Origin: Antedon mediterranea
Lineage: Eukaryota > Echinodermata > Crinoidea > Comatulida > Antedonidae
Length of the DNA stretch: 64,000 bases
Assembly (NCBI RefSeq): GCF_964355755.1
Contig: NC_092674.1
Span: 14,387,001 to 14,451,000, forward strand
Reading direction: 5' to 3'
Within the stretch, counting starts at the first letter, position 1; the number at the start of each line of letters is the position of its first letter. A program made the translations under genes and the position numbers. The notes beneath the pieces were generated by a model. It worked only from the letters and a program-made list of their open reading frames with translations, did no database searches and was not told where the DNA came from. Positions 33,399 through 45,420 of this stretch are shown here, in pieces.

Positions 33399-34981
33399 GT
33401 AGGTATCTTCGACTTCTTTTTTATTCATAAATTGCCCATTGCTGTTGAACAAATCATTAACAAACAAAATACCTGCTTTTTCCCAATTTCCATATCTTAT
33501 ACATTCGTTGCCTATTCTTATTACTTCATTATTCCAAATTTGCATTCGTAATAGCTCGTCAACAGACTTTGGATAATGAATAGAAATAAAATTACTCCAT
33601 GCATCTATTACCTCTTTCCAGAAGAGAATTTTAACATTATCTCTAATGCTGGACAGACGTTTACAATTCGTTTCAAGTTGCATAGAGTTAGACAAATTTG
33701 TTATGTACTTAAATAGCTTAAATATTGGGTTTTCTTCGGATTTATTGTTGAAAATTCTACGCAACCAAGTTATTTTTAATGACATAAAAAAAAAGTTTAA
33801 ATCTACCATTCTTAATCCACCATGTAAGTAATCACTTTTCATCTGATGCCGGTTTATTTTATCAGGTTTGTTTTGCCAAAAAAAACGAAAAAATAAATTA
33901 TTAAGACGTACTACGTATTCATTTGATGGGTTCGGTAAGGACATGATCATATGAATGAGTTTTGGTAACAAGAGTGATTTAATAATAGTTATTTTACCAA
34001 TTACTGTCAAGTTTCTTTTAGACCATTGGTTTATCATACGCTCTATCGTTAAAAACACTCTTTCATAGCTTACATTAATCATTTGAACTGCATCTAATGA
34101 AAAGTCAATACCTAAAATTGAAAATATGGCATTGCCTATCCAGTTTATCTTTTTTCTTGTTTTTAACCTTACATTGCTACTTCTCTTACTACCTATGCAT
34201 ACAACTTTTGTTTTTTCTTCATTTATTCTTAAACCGGAAATACTCTTGTATGTATCCAGTGTATCGAGTGTTGCATGCAGTGATGCTTCAGACCCATCAA
34301 GTATAATGGTAGTGTCGTCTGCATATTGAGATATTGTATATTCCTCATCTCTAATTTTAACTCCCTTAATTAGTTTGTTTTGCTTTATTAAATTATTCAA
34401 TATTTCTGCACAAATTATAAAAATATATGGAGAAAGAGGGTCTCCTTGTCTACAGCCTCTTTCAATTTTAAAACGATTTGACATAGCACCGTTAACATTA
34501 ACTGAGGAATACATTTCCGAATAAAAAATTGTAATCCACCTTCTAATAGACTCGCCAAAGTTAAACATTTCCATGGCTCTATCAATGAATATATGTGAAA
34601 CAGAGTCGAAGGCTTTTTCGAAGTCAATTAATAATAGCATACCGGGAATCTTTAACTGTTCACTAAGACATATAATGTCATTCATTAGTCTAATATTTTC
34701 GCCAATAAATCTATCTGGCATAAAACCGTTTTGCTCTCTACTTATAATATGACTTAATACATTCTTTATTCGATTAGCTATACACCCAGACGCTAACTTA
34801 TAGGTGATGCTTAATAGTGATATAGGTCGCCAATTTTTTAGAAGGTCCCTTGGTTTATTCGGTTTAGGTATAAGCGTTATGATTCCAATTTGTTGAGATT
34901 GAGATAGTTTTCCGTTCTTATACACCCAATCGAGCATTCTAACTAAATAACCACTAATATTAATCCAGAAAAATTTAAAGA
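33399..34981 (-). pseudogene. LINE ORF2, reverse transcriptase part
   Basis: Open from 34937 with LINE homology reaching back to ~34980 (FKFFW). Shows reverse transcriptase motifs in order: IPKPNKPRDLLKNWRPISLL, REQNGFMPDR, LLLIDFEKAFDSV, GCRQGDPLSPYIF and the catalytic YADD at SQYADDTTI. The thumb and connection region follow until the Helitron-like insertion near 33399; the last ~45 residues of the open frame are inserted sequence. Motif style is closest to the L1/Tx1 group. The endonuclease is missing because of 5' truncation, so the copy cannot move by itself. Confidence 0.9.
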
Positions 34982-35170
34982 ATGATGATAATGATTAAAT
35001 TGAATAAATTGTGAAAACTAACAAAAAAAGTTGTTGTTGAAGCTAATTCAATAAGTAAATATAATATGCTGTACAAAGATGGAAGGTACTACTCTTTTTA
35101 CGTTTCAACATAATCAAGGTAAAATACTAATATGAGTTTTGTCAGTAGTTGCATTAGTAAAATCACCTAC

Positions 35171-35221
35171 CTTCAGGCTATTGACAGCACATAGTTCTAT
35201 AAGATGTGTTTTAAGATCCAT
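35171..35221 (-). CDS. Ankyrin-gene first coding exon
   Basis: ATG at 35221 followed by 17 codons (MDLKTHLIELCAVNSLK) to a good donor AAG/GTAGGT in phase 0. Such a helix-rich start ending A-V-N-S-L-K is typical of the first half-repeat of ankyrin proteins, and it joins in frame to exon 31081-31001. A possible acceptor (TTTTGCTACAG) lies ~28 bp upstream, so a 5' UTR exon may precede it. Evidence is the combination of ATG, splice site and frame; the exon is short. Confidence 0.5.
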
Positions 35222-36533
35222 TTGTAGTTGCTATACCGTGTACTACTGTAGCAAAACATAAAAAGAAGTGGTTAACGATGGATAATACAAATTGGTTGTA
35301 AAATATTAAATAAAAGGAATGCAAACATGGTGTGTACAGTGTTAAAGTTGTCCACTAATTAAACAAAAATAATGCTATCAAAATAAACGTTTGTATTTAG
35401 ATCTAAAAAGCTTTCATAAGCATAGTTACCGTATTAATATTTATTATCATTAAATACTCGTGGTACAGAATAGATCAACAATGTTCTCTCCGTCAGAAAT
35501 GGTTTCAGAATTGTACAAAAACTAAAGCATATAAGAGAACGAATGACTCTCAAACGGCCACCATTACGACGACAATGTTTGTATTTATTGAGCGCAATAA
35601 TGGACACCACATTTACTGCTGTATGTTTGATTTCTTATGAACTATTCTAAAATGTTTAATTTAAATATTATATATTTGTAATATAAATGCTTGAAATAAA
35701 TCGTTCTAAATTTGTATATACGAAACTGATATATTTTTACAGAAACAGAGGTAATGTTCGTTAAGATAAATATATGTTACTTGTATAGCAACATTTGTAG
35801 TAGCTAACAAAACTAAAATACTGTATAACTGTAAATACATGACGTGCAAAAATTTTATATAAAACACAACCCTATCTTACACTCACGTATAGTTAAGTAC
35901 ATTACTTATCAAACTCACTTGACTTGTGCTGAAAGATATGTTTCCTCAATTAACAGTTGACTGTTTTGTACAGAATACCAGACATTATACATTATCATTT
36001 GTATAAGAAGCGATAACAAGTACATTCTATAAAGTTGTTGCAACAAGCGTGATTTGTTATTTATTGTTTGCTTTGACCTTATCATAAGGTGATAGGAGCT
36101 ACACCGATGTGAATTGCCATTTTAGGTGAGCAAAGTAAACCATTATACCGATTTGGTATGAAGTACAATACAATTCATAATTGTGGACATACATTTCTCC
36201 ACCAATAATTTTTCAATAAAGGTGAACGTGCCAGTGACATCTAATTTTATTATTGTTCTTCTTTGATTGCAAATGAATGCATCATCTATTCATTTTTATA
36301 TTTATGTATGGTATAAAAATATCAATCAATAGTTTATGTTGAAATTGATTGCTTTTGCATTAATTAATAACATTAACATAATAAATACAAGAAAAAAGAA
36401 TTATTCACTTTGAAAAGAGGGATATTAAATGAAATTATTTTATTAAATTTAGAAATATATTATTATTTTAAAAAATTTTAAAAATTACCACCAGAATGTG
36501 TTACATTATTTATAACAAGGCCAACATCCATTA
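35222..36533. other. Upstream of the ankyrin gene, no gene seen
   Basis: AT-rich; no open frame with motifs. Any promoter would lie here but no clear core element was identified. Confidence 0.4.
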
Positions 36534-37282
36534 AGTCGCGTGCTACAATGCATAGTGATACTGGACCGACAGACAGACCGACAGACAGACCGACAGACCG
36601 ACCGACCGACATAGTGAACTATACTGACCGAAATTACTGAACATGTTTAAAAATGTTGAAATGTTTAAAAACATTTATATTTTTTTAATTTACACGTGCG
36701 TAGCCTGTCACTTTTGACGTGCTCGTATAACGTAATTTCGAGTTGAAAAGTAAGTCAAGAAAACAGAAATCGGGCAAAAAGAGTGCGTAATAACATTTAA
36801 CGCGCAGTGCGTGCGCAAAAATATGCGCACTCATGGCAATTTTGTAAACGCTTAAAATTGCCTGAAACGTACTCTTATTTCATCGAAAATAAATTTTGAA
36901 AATTTTAAGCGCGCGTACGCATGCGTTACATGCGCTACGCACGTAATTGTATTGCCATATGATGATTTATGCCCTGAAAATTATGAGTACCAAATTTTAT
37001 TTAATTGTGATTCATGGTTGTGAAGATATGATTAAAAACGTGATTTCGTTAAATCGTGCGTAGACCGCGTAATTTTTTATTGCGCACCGTGAAAACATAA
37101 CCACATTGATTCCTGGCCATAAGGAATATACTGTGAAAAATTGACCTAGCTAGATTAAACTGATATCAAGATAAGGTCAGAAAGCGATAAAACGCATAGT
37201 GATACCGGACCGACAGACCGACAAACCGACAGACCGACCGACCGACCGATATAGTGAACTATAGAGTCGCTTCCACGCGACT
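36534..37282. mobile_element. TIR element with terminal GACC-rich direct repeats
   Basis: Ends AGTCGCGTG (36534-36542) and its inverse CACGCGACT (37274-37282). Just inside, both ends carry a related ~85-bp direct block (GCATAGTGATAC, GGACCGACAGAC..., ATAGTGAACTATA). The interior has many CG-containing words (TACGCATGCG). A fragment of the interior recurs at 46940-47156 and, inverted, as units of the tandem array at 44700-45420. Confidence 0.65.
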
Positions 37283-38630
37283 AAAAATCTATTATTTCTA
37301 ACTATTTTACATTCCTACCTAAAGTTGATGCGTAAATATTTTTAAATATTTATGTGATAAATTTTCAATTTACATAAGTATTTAGACCTACATATATCTA
37401 GATTTATAGAGCAAACCTATAAAAAATGTACAAGAAGTTTATTACTGCCACTAATAAAAGCAAGAATACTTGAACTGAAATAGGAAGAATATTATGTTCA
37501 TGAGGTGAAAGTTTTGACAGTTTTATAACGAGGCGGAGCCGAGTGTAGAAAAGAAGTCAATCTTCTAAGGATTATTCTCTCCGTTCAGCTAATATAAAAT
37601 ATTCATTGTTAGGTTCAATGTTAGTTTTACAATGTACGATTACATAATAAAAATAAGAGGCATTTAAAAACTATATAATTTCATTTTTTTTTAAATATAT
37701 TTTAATGAATGCATGTTAGAAGAAAGGAATTGATTCTAAATAGGCTGCTGCATCCATTGCAATTTTCCTATCTGGCTACTTTATACCGAAAGCAGAGTGA
37801 CGGATATAGATTCTAGACAAAATAGAAAATCCATCTTTTTTTCTACCAACGTTAACATGTTTCGGTTGTTGCACACAGAAGAGCAAACACTTTGATATCA
37901 TTATTCGTATTATGATCAAAAAGGACAGTTTTTATTGATAATAAAACGGAAGTATACATTTTTTTTTCAACACTGTGATTAATTGGGGATCGATCCATTT
38001 AGTATAGTAGTAGACCTACGACAGTCCTTCATCTTCTGTATTCTACTGTAGAATTAAAATTAACATGTTTTGGCTTTTCAATGACAGACTTAGCTAAGCC
38101 TAAATCTGAAGGTTCTGTCACACACGACGGCTATAATATTAATATAGAGATAAATGAATCATGAAGAAAATGTTAAGCGGTTGATCACCGTTGTTTTCGC
38201 GATAAGAAAAATCACATACTTAAGTTAGGATACGGTACCATATCTTTAGCCACGGCCTTTATCTATAAAAGTATATAATATTTTGTTCAACCCTGGGATT
38301 AATAATGGATCGATTCATTTAGTGGTCTTATGGCAGAATGAAACTAGAAAACTCAAATCTTGAAATCGGGGTTTTCTAGTTATGAGTGTTGACGCCTATT
38401 CATTGTCGATTCCATGAATTATTCTATAAACTTAAATCATTTCGGCCCTTAACCTTCTGTATTCCAGCATAGGGAGACCTAAAAACGTTAGTCGATCAGG
38501 GTACGATCAAATAAAACCTCTGAAAAACGCTTTTAAACGGATTAATGTTCTTTATTTATTAAGCCAACATAGTGTGGCGGCAAAACATAACTGTTGTACT
38601 CTAAAAATAAATAAAATAAATTTGTTAGGA
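37283..38630. other. Intergenic, no gene seen
   Basis: AT-rich; nothing recognised. Confidence 0.45.
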
Positions 38631-38634
38631 AATC

Positions 38635-38930
38635 TAAAACATATCATTTGTAAACATTCTCTTTGCGAGTCCAACCATTCTATATGCCTTAGAAACAGAC
38701 GCATTTATATGATCTTCAAAAGATGAATTATTGTCAAAAACCACGCCACGATCTTTTTCCAATGTACATACCTCTATCTTAATAGGTGGAATGAGTAAAA
38801 TATTTTGTTTTTTTTTTATTTTGACGCCCTAAATAAAAATGTTTACATTTTGAAGCATTGAAAGGCAATTGCCACATGCTTGACCATTGGAACATATTTT
38901 GTAATGACTTTTTGCAGATTAATAATTTAA
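38635..38930 (-). pseudogene. Non-LTR retrotransposon RT relic (CR1/Rex-like)
   Basis: Two adjacent minus-strand frames, offset once near 38780, encode the segment after the catalytic YADD: W-S-x-x-W-Q-L-P-F-N followed by SKCKHFYLG, then LEKDRGVVFDNNSSFEDHI and SKAYRMVGLAKRMF. This WxxxWxLxFNxxKCxxxxxG and LGVxxDxxLxFxxHI pattern is typical of CR1/Rex-type reverse transcriptases. One stop or frameshift is present; the rest of the element was not found. Confidence 0.7.
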
Positions 38931-39216
38931 CTATCGTAGTCATACACTTTCATATCGTCTCTAAACATTTTATGCTGACAAATTCACATCTTATGTTTAA
39001 AATACATTGTTTGTTTAATATTCAAAATAAATTAATACTGGGGATATTATCGATCTCACACAAAACAACTATTTTATTTTCTTAATACATTAAAGACCCA
39101 TTCCTTACAATATTTGACGTTTTGTAAAAATAATGATTTGATTTGATTTTATTTGATTCAGGTTTCAACATAAAATTACAAGACAAAGATAAAAAATACA
39201 AATAGAAACATGTAAA

Positions 39217-39336
39217 GTATTGCACAGTACACAAGAAACCTAGGATAGCCCATAACGTATTGCACAGTACACAAGAAACCTAGGATAGCCCATAAAGTAT
39301 TGCACAGTACACAAGAAACCTATGATAGCCCATAAA
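39217..39336. repeat. Tandem repeat, 3 x 40 bp
   Basis: Three near-identical 40-bp units (GTATTGCACAGTACACAAG...), differing at one or two positions. Confidence 0.95.
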
Positions 39337-39699
39337 GTCGAAAAAAAAACAACAACAATTTCCAACGGGGTCCTATTATCATAAACTTAAGCGACAAAAA
39401 CAAAAAACGGCAAATTACAAAATCGAGTACACAATTAAAAAAATGGCACAGAGAAATATACTTATAAAAATATGATACACTAAAAATGTGATGACTATAA
39501 ATAGATACTAAATACATGTAATTATATATTTGTTATAATACCTATATATTGCTTTAAAAACATTATTCCTTGTCTTAGATGTAGGTTTTATGGTAATTTA
39601 TGATAAAAAGAGAGAAACAATGTCCTCTCGTGGACGGAATTTAGGCCTAGCCTAGCTAGCTGTATTCTTATAAGCCTAATACTATGTAAGTCTCCGACT

Positions 39700-40710
39700 G
39701 TTACAAATCTGATTTACGAAAATATTCTATTTCACTTTTCGAAATATTAACATTTACTTTAATTCTAAAACAGGAAGTAAGCACCGTATAATTGTATGAC
39801 TAATCATTTTGTAAAAATAATTCACAGTACAAGCAAGGTTTTAATAGTCCAAATATGTCAATTCAAAATGCACTGCTTATCTGTAACAAAACTTTGAAGC
39901 ATTTGATATCTGTTAGTTAGGGTCACTTGTTTTGGAAAATGCATACTGATGCTAATAATAAAACGGTATTTTTATTATTGTAATAAACCCTAACTCATAT
40001 CAGTAATAATAATGCAATGAATTTAAAAAAAGGTATACTTTTTTTCAACCCTCTGAATAATAATGGATCATTCCATTTAGTATTCTTATAGCAGAAACTA
40101 GTTTCTATAGTCCTGAGTGTTAACACTCGTTTCATTTGGCAACTTTCAGTCAAATAAATAGATAGTACTTATCTGTTTTCATTTAAAGCTAGACAATTTT
40201 AATTTTCTGTCTATGTGTCTGTTGTACCCAACTAGGATTGTGTTATACTTATAATTATTACACTTTGCCAACTTACCAACTATTACTACTGGACTTGAAA
40301 ATTGAACAAACTTTCCCGATCCATTCTCGATTCAACCGATTCGTAGCTGTTTACAGTACCTACACTCCTTTGTCTATGTTCATATTATTATTTATAATAA
40401 CAATATGTATACTTAAAGCAGGGAAGAGTTAAATTACAATTGTAATGTAACTCTTCCCTGCTTAAAGTTAGCACAATAATGGCACAAAAACCTTTCCACG
40501 GTCTAATGACTCTGTTTATATAGATGCACAAGTCATTGTGTAGAATTTCAATTCATAGTTTCAGTCATTCAATTCTATATAACCCCATAAGTAGTCATGT
40601 ATCAGATTATATAACCTGTACCCAATATAGTATACTCTTAGTGTGATAAATTTGATAAAACCTAACGTACTCAATAGGTAAATGAATTGTATATGTATAA
40701 TATGAAATTA
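39700..40710. repeat. Segmental duplication, copy 1
   Basis: Direct, diverged copy of 42610-43610. Contains a micro-hairpin insertion at 40419-40459 that the other copy lacks. No coding potential recognised. Confidence 0.85.
40411..40467. mobile_element. Micro-hairpin insertion (41 bp) with an empty site in the paralog
   Basis: ACTTAAAG (40411-40418) and GCTTAAAG (40460-40467) flank 41 bp with the same CAGGGAAGAGTTAA...CTCTTCCCT ends as the insertion at 9924-9964. The paralogous position at 43359-43366 reads ACTTAAAT with no insertion, so the direction is gain here or precise loss there. Confidence 0.75.
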
Positions 40711-42609
40711 AAACTCAGAGGATATAGGAAAATAGGTAACAAAATATTACGATTGTGCAAATCTGTGTTGATTTCATGTATTAAGACAGTAGGATATATT
40801 ATGGTTACGTTTATATTTAGCACAATTATAAATGAAATAACTCAACTGTTGGAAAGAAAAGAGAACGCATGTATATTATATAATATATGTCATTAATTGA
40901 CACTATTTCAAGAAACAAGAATAATAATACTATAGAACAACATTTTAACGTTCAGTCACAGTCACACATTTTACACTGGGCGCCATCTCATTTGCAGCCA
41001 AGATTATTACGTCTATTATGCAACGTTTAAAAATAAATAACGTTAACGATGTTTGTCAAGATCGCATCGGGCTGCACGAAAACTGATGTGGCCCTGAATA
41101 GAAAGTTAAATTCACGACGCGTGTTGTTATACGGAAGTAGACGTTTCCTTAATATCTTATCCTATGTCGATCAGATTTATAACGTATTTGGAGAATTGTC
41201 TGATAGGTTTCCCCTTTTCGAACGGGTTATATTATACTTTTAGCACACAAAGTATACTATACATAAACATGTACCTATTATTCCTTATATTTAGTATTTT
41301 AAACACAAACCATATAAGTTAAGCTTTCCCAATTTACTCAGAGTATACATATTTAACAATACATAATATTATTTATTTCTACTGATACTGTACAAGCAAT
41401 GCTAAATACTACTAAAGCTTAATTATAAACTACATTTTGACCTCTTGGGGGCTACCACTCTCATATGAGTGTGTTTTCACAGGAGCCAATAAATTAAATG
41501 ATATTTAAGTTTTAAGGTTTTAGGTTTTAAGTGTATCGGTCGGTAAGGATGACATCCGTAAGGTAAATTGTGGAATTTGGAGGCAAAGTAATCCCCAGAA
41601 TTATTCCAGCCAAATGAGCGAATAACATGAGCAACATATGAGTAGCACCTGTGTTGAAGTTAGGTGTTGGATGATGAAGGGGATGGCTGGGTGAGAAGAT
41701 TGAAAAGTTTGTACAACTATTGGACGGCTAATTTAACAATGCAGTGTGCTAGTATGCAACAACTAAAAACACTCTGAATTCCCACGGGTTGCCAATTAAA
41801 AATTAGCCTATCCTACATTTTTGTGTTCCACTCAATTCTAAACTATTCTTTAATTTCCAAACCAAGACCTGATCGTATAGGAGGCATCGTCGCGATTTAT
41901 GCCAATGGATGAATCTTCGAATATGAAACGTACTGAAAATATTCCACACCAACTAGAAGTCATTTTGGTATTATATTTTTACCATATTTAATTATTTAAA
42001 GTGATTCTAGCTAGTCTAGGCCTAGCTTCTAGGTGAAAAGGACGCTCTATTTAGGTTTTCACTTCATAGGCCTAAGAAGTTAAATAATGTGTTCAAAATT
42101 TTTTAAATGCCTAAACTCTAAAGAAGCAACCAACTGTTCAATAATTGTCATTGTATATTCGAAGTCAATACTGATATTTTAAGTTGTACAACAGTTGATA
42201 GATGACATTTATACTATATATATATTGTCTTTCTGTTTTTGCAAAATCCGTAATACAAATTGGGGGAAAACCGGTATTTTCGCAGAAATGACTTCTTCTA
42301 GGTGAATCATAGAAGAAAAACTAAAGAATCAATCCTCGCGCAATGCATGTTGGGATTTATAGCGGGCCGCTAACACTATTGAATAGACTTATTTTTCACA
42401 TTTTTAACCGTTCAAAGACGAAAAAGTTTTCGCGATAAGACCATAATATAGTATTTATTTTTACATTAAATGTAGTTTATGACCTTAAATTAAATTTTAA
42501 AAACGTAGGGAATGGGAAAATGTATTATATTATGAATAAACTTCAAACATTTATGTAAATGTTTAGTTTCAGTTGTAACCAGCTTCCTTCAAAAGGTTAT
42601 ATTTTATTT
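40711..42609. other. Between duplicated segments, no gene seen
   Basis: AT-rich; short open frames at 40687-40896 and 41049-41243 lack motifs. Confidence 0.45.
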
Positions 42610-43610
42610 TCAGATTTTTGTCACAAATCCGAAAATATTCTATTTCACTTCGAAATAGTAACATTTGTTTCTAAACAGGAAGTAAGCGCCGTATATATTG
42701 TATGGTTAATCATTTTGTATAAATAATTCACAGTACAGTAAAAGCAAGGTTTTAATAGTCCAAATATGTCAATTCAAAATACACTTCTTATCTTTAACCA
42801 AACTTTGAAGCATTTTATATCTGTTGGTTAGGGTCACTTTTTGTGGAAAATGGAAACTGATGCTAATGGTGGAACGTTATTATTACTGTAATAAACCCTA
42901 ACTTATATCAGTAGGCCTAATAATAATGCAATGACATATTTATAAAACGGTATACATTTTTTTTTCAACCCTTTAACTAATAATGGATCGATCCATTTAG
43001 CGATCTTATAGTAGATAACTAGTTTCTATAGTCCTGAGTGTTAACACTCGTTTCATTTGGCAACTTTCAGTCAAATAAATAGATAGTACTTATCTGTTTT
43101 AATTTAGAGCTAGACCATTTTAATTGTCTGTCTATGTGCCTGTTGTACCCAACTAGGGTGGTGTTATACTTATAATTATTATATATTGCAAACTTACCAA
43201 CTATTGCTACTGTACTTGAAAAATCTCTTAGAACTGAACAAACTTTCCCGATCAACTCTCTATTCAACAAATCCACTGCACTCTCTACCAATTTGTAGCT
43301 GTTTAAGTACCAGCACTCCTTTGTCTGTTTTCATATTAGTATTTATAACAATATGTATACTTAAATTTAGCACAATAATGGCTCAAAAACCTTTCCACGG
43401 TATAATGAACCTTTTTATATAGATGCGCAAGTCATTGTGCAGAATTTCAATTCATAATTATTTACAGTCATTCAATTATATATAACCCCAGTAGTAGTGT
43501 ATCAGATTAAAATTTTAACTTGTACCCAATATAGTAGTATAACTCCTAGTGTTATAACCTTAAGAAGCCTAACGCACTCAAATATGCAAATGAATTTTAT
43601 ATGGTTAATA
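42610..43610. repeat. Segmental duplication, copy 2
   Basis: Diverged direct copy of 39700-40710, about 2.9 kb apart; retains the uninterrupted target of the micro-hairpin at 43359-43366. Confidence 0.85.
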
Positions 43611-44699
43611 AATACAGATATTGCCTGCTTAGAGCGAGCGCTGAGGGAAATATATTCCTTAGAGGAAAATATCATTTCAAATCAAATGTCAAATCTTATA
43701 TTTTGCCGATATTAAAGGCGAAATATATTATGTAGCCAACAACAAGTAGAATATATACTTGGTCGGGTAGCTAGGCCTCCTTTATGTAATAAGCCTGCCT
43801 GTAGTTAGGCACTTTACCTTGCGAAGAATAATATATACAGATAATTACTAATCAATTATTACTTGGCAATAAAATATTCACTTAGGCTTAGGTCGTTTAA
43901 ATAATAACAGAAGAATTTCCTCCAATAAGCCTATAATAATAATATTATTATTATTATCAGGTAGATCCAATACATAATAATTCGTCTTCTTCGATCCGAA
44001 TCAGCGGATGTTCAGCGGGCCGCGCGTACCAGGTTACTACAGTGAGTTTTAACCAATCACAACGGTCTTTTATCAAATCTATGTACGGCGAATAACAAAT
44101 GAGGGCGCTATGTATTCATAGCCTAAATAGTTCAGTAGATGACTTTTGTTTATTTATCGTTTTGGTTTTTATTTTTATTTATTTATAAACGGGAATGTTA
44201 CCACACGAAAATTACAGAGTCAATATCATCGTACTCGATAATTTAGTGGATTTTCTATGTTTAATGACAGGGACACGACAATGACGCGAAAATTACTCAG
44301 TCAATATCATCGAACTCAAAGAAATATACGATGTACGATCCTCCCAGCAGTAGTCATGTTATGCAGTTTCAAACAATTTACATGTAATGTATAATTATGT
44401 TTAAGGCCTGTATGCTTATGTGAAATTAAAAATCAGAGGTATAGAAAAAATAGGTAAAATAATTAATGCTAACATTTGTTTAATTTAAGACAGCAGGATA
44501 AATTAAGCTCTTCCAAAAACCGTTTAAATGTTGACATTTTTGGTTATAGTATCGCATTTTTTTAGTACTGCCCTGTTTGTTTTAAATACGTTGAAGTGTA
44601 ATTGTAAAACTGTGGTTTTTTAATGTAACTATAAAGATGGAAAATAAGACAACGTTAAGCTACCGTAACCCGTCATTGGAGGATTTGCTTCTATTTTTA
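43611..44699. other. Intergenic, no gene seen
   Basis: Includes a short CG-richer patch near 44000-44035; no exon recognised. Confidence 0.4.
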
Positions 44700-45420
44700 G
44701 AGTCTATAGTTCACTGTGTCGGTCGGTCTGTCGGTAAACACTAAATGTCGGAAAACACTAACTCTAATTCATATACTTTCGTTATTTTGACAGTGGATAT
44801 TAATACTCGAAGGCAAATATAAATGTTTGTAAACAATTTTCAAAATGTTTTAAACATTTTTCAGCAATTTCGGTAGGTTGGTCGGTCGGTAAATACCGAC
44901 TCAAATTCATATTTTTTGGTTTTGTTACAGTGGATATTAATACTTGGAGGCAGAAATGTGCCTAAACGTTTTTTAAAAAGTTTCAACATTTTCAGCAATT
45001 TCGGTTGGTTGGTCAATCGGTAGGTAAACACTAAATGTCGATTAACACTCAAATTGATTGGTTGGTCGGTCGGTTGGTCGGTCGGTAAAAACTAACTCAA
45101 ATTTGAACACGCGACTGCAGCCATGTATAATATGGCCTTGTTCGTTTGTTTGACAGTGGATATTTATACTTGGAGGCAAATATAAATGTTTCAAATATGT
45201 TTCAACCTTTTTTTTAACATTTTCAGCAATTTCGTTCGGTTGGTCAGTCGGTCGGTCTGTAAACACTAACTCAAATTCATATTTCTTAGTTATTTTGACC
45301 GTGGATATTAACTTATACTTCGAGCCAAATATAAATGTCTTTTAAATATTTTTAAACATTTTCAGCAATTTCGGTTGGTCGATCGGTAAACACTAACTCA
45401 TATTCATATAGTCAGATATT
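44700..45420. repeat. Tandem array, about four units of 140-200 bp
   Basis: Each unit has CAGCAATTTCGGTTGGT, a GGTCGGTCGG tract, AAACACTAACTCAAATTCAT and GTGGATATTAATACT. The units are inverted relatives of the interior of the element at 36534-37282. Short frames rich in TDRPTD across it are repeat artefacts. Confidence 0.85.

Larger units (their letters stand above)
31227..34981 (-). mobile_element. 5'-truncated L1/Tx1-type LINE, split by a Helitron-like element
   Basis: Ends in a poly(A) (T run at 31230-31251 on the plus strand) and is flanked by the 11-bp duplication ATGATGATAAT (31216-31226 and 34982-34992). It begins within the reverse transcriptase region and lies in intron 1 of the ankyrin gene. 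About 2.5 kb remains after subtracting the 1264-bp nested element. Confidence 0.88.

Noticed and set aside
34097-34329. Two plus-strand hydrophobic frames
   Set aside because: Antisense of the LINE reverse transcriptase.
44861-45266. Minus-strand frames rich in TDRPTD
   Set aside because: Produced by the GGTCGGTCGG tract of the tandem array at 44700-45420.
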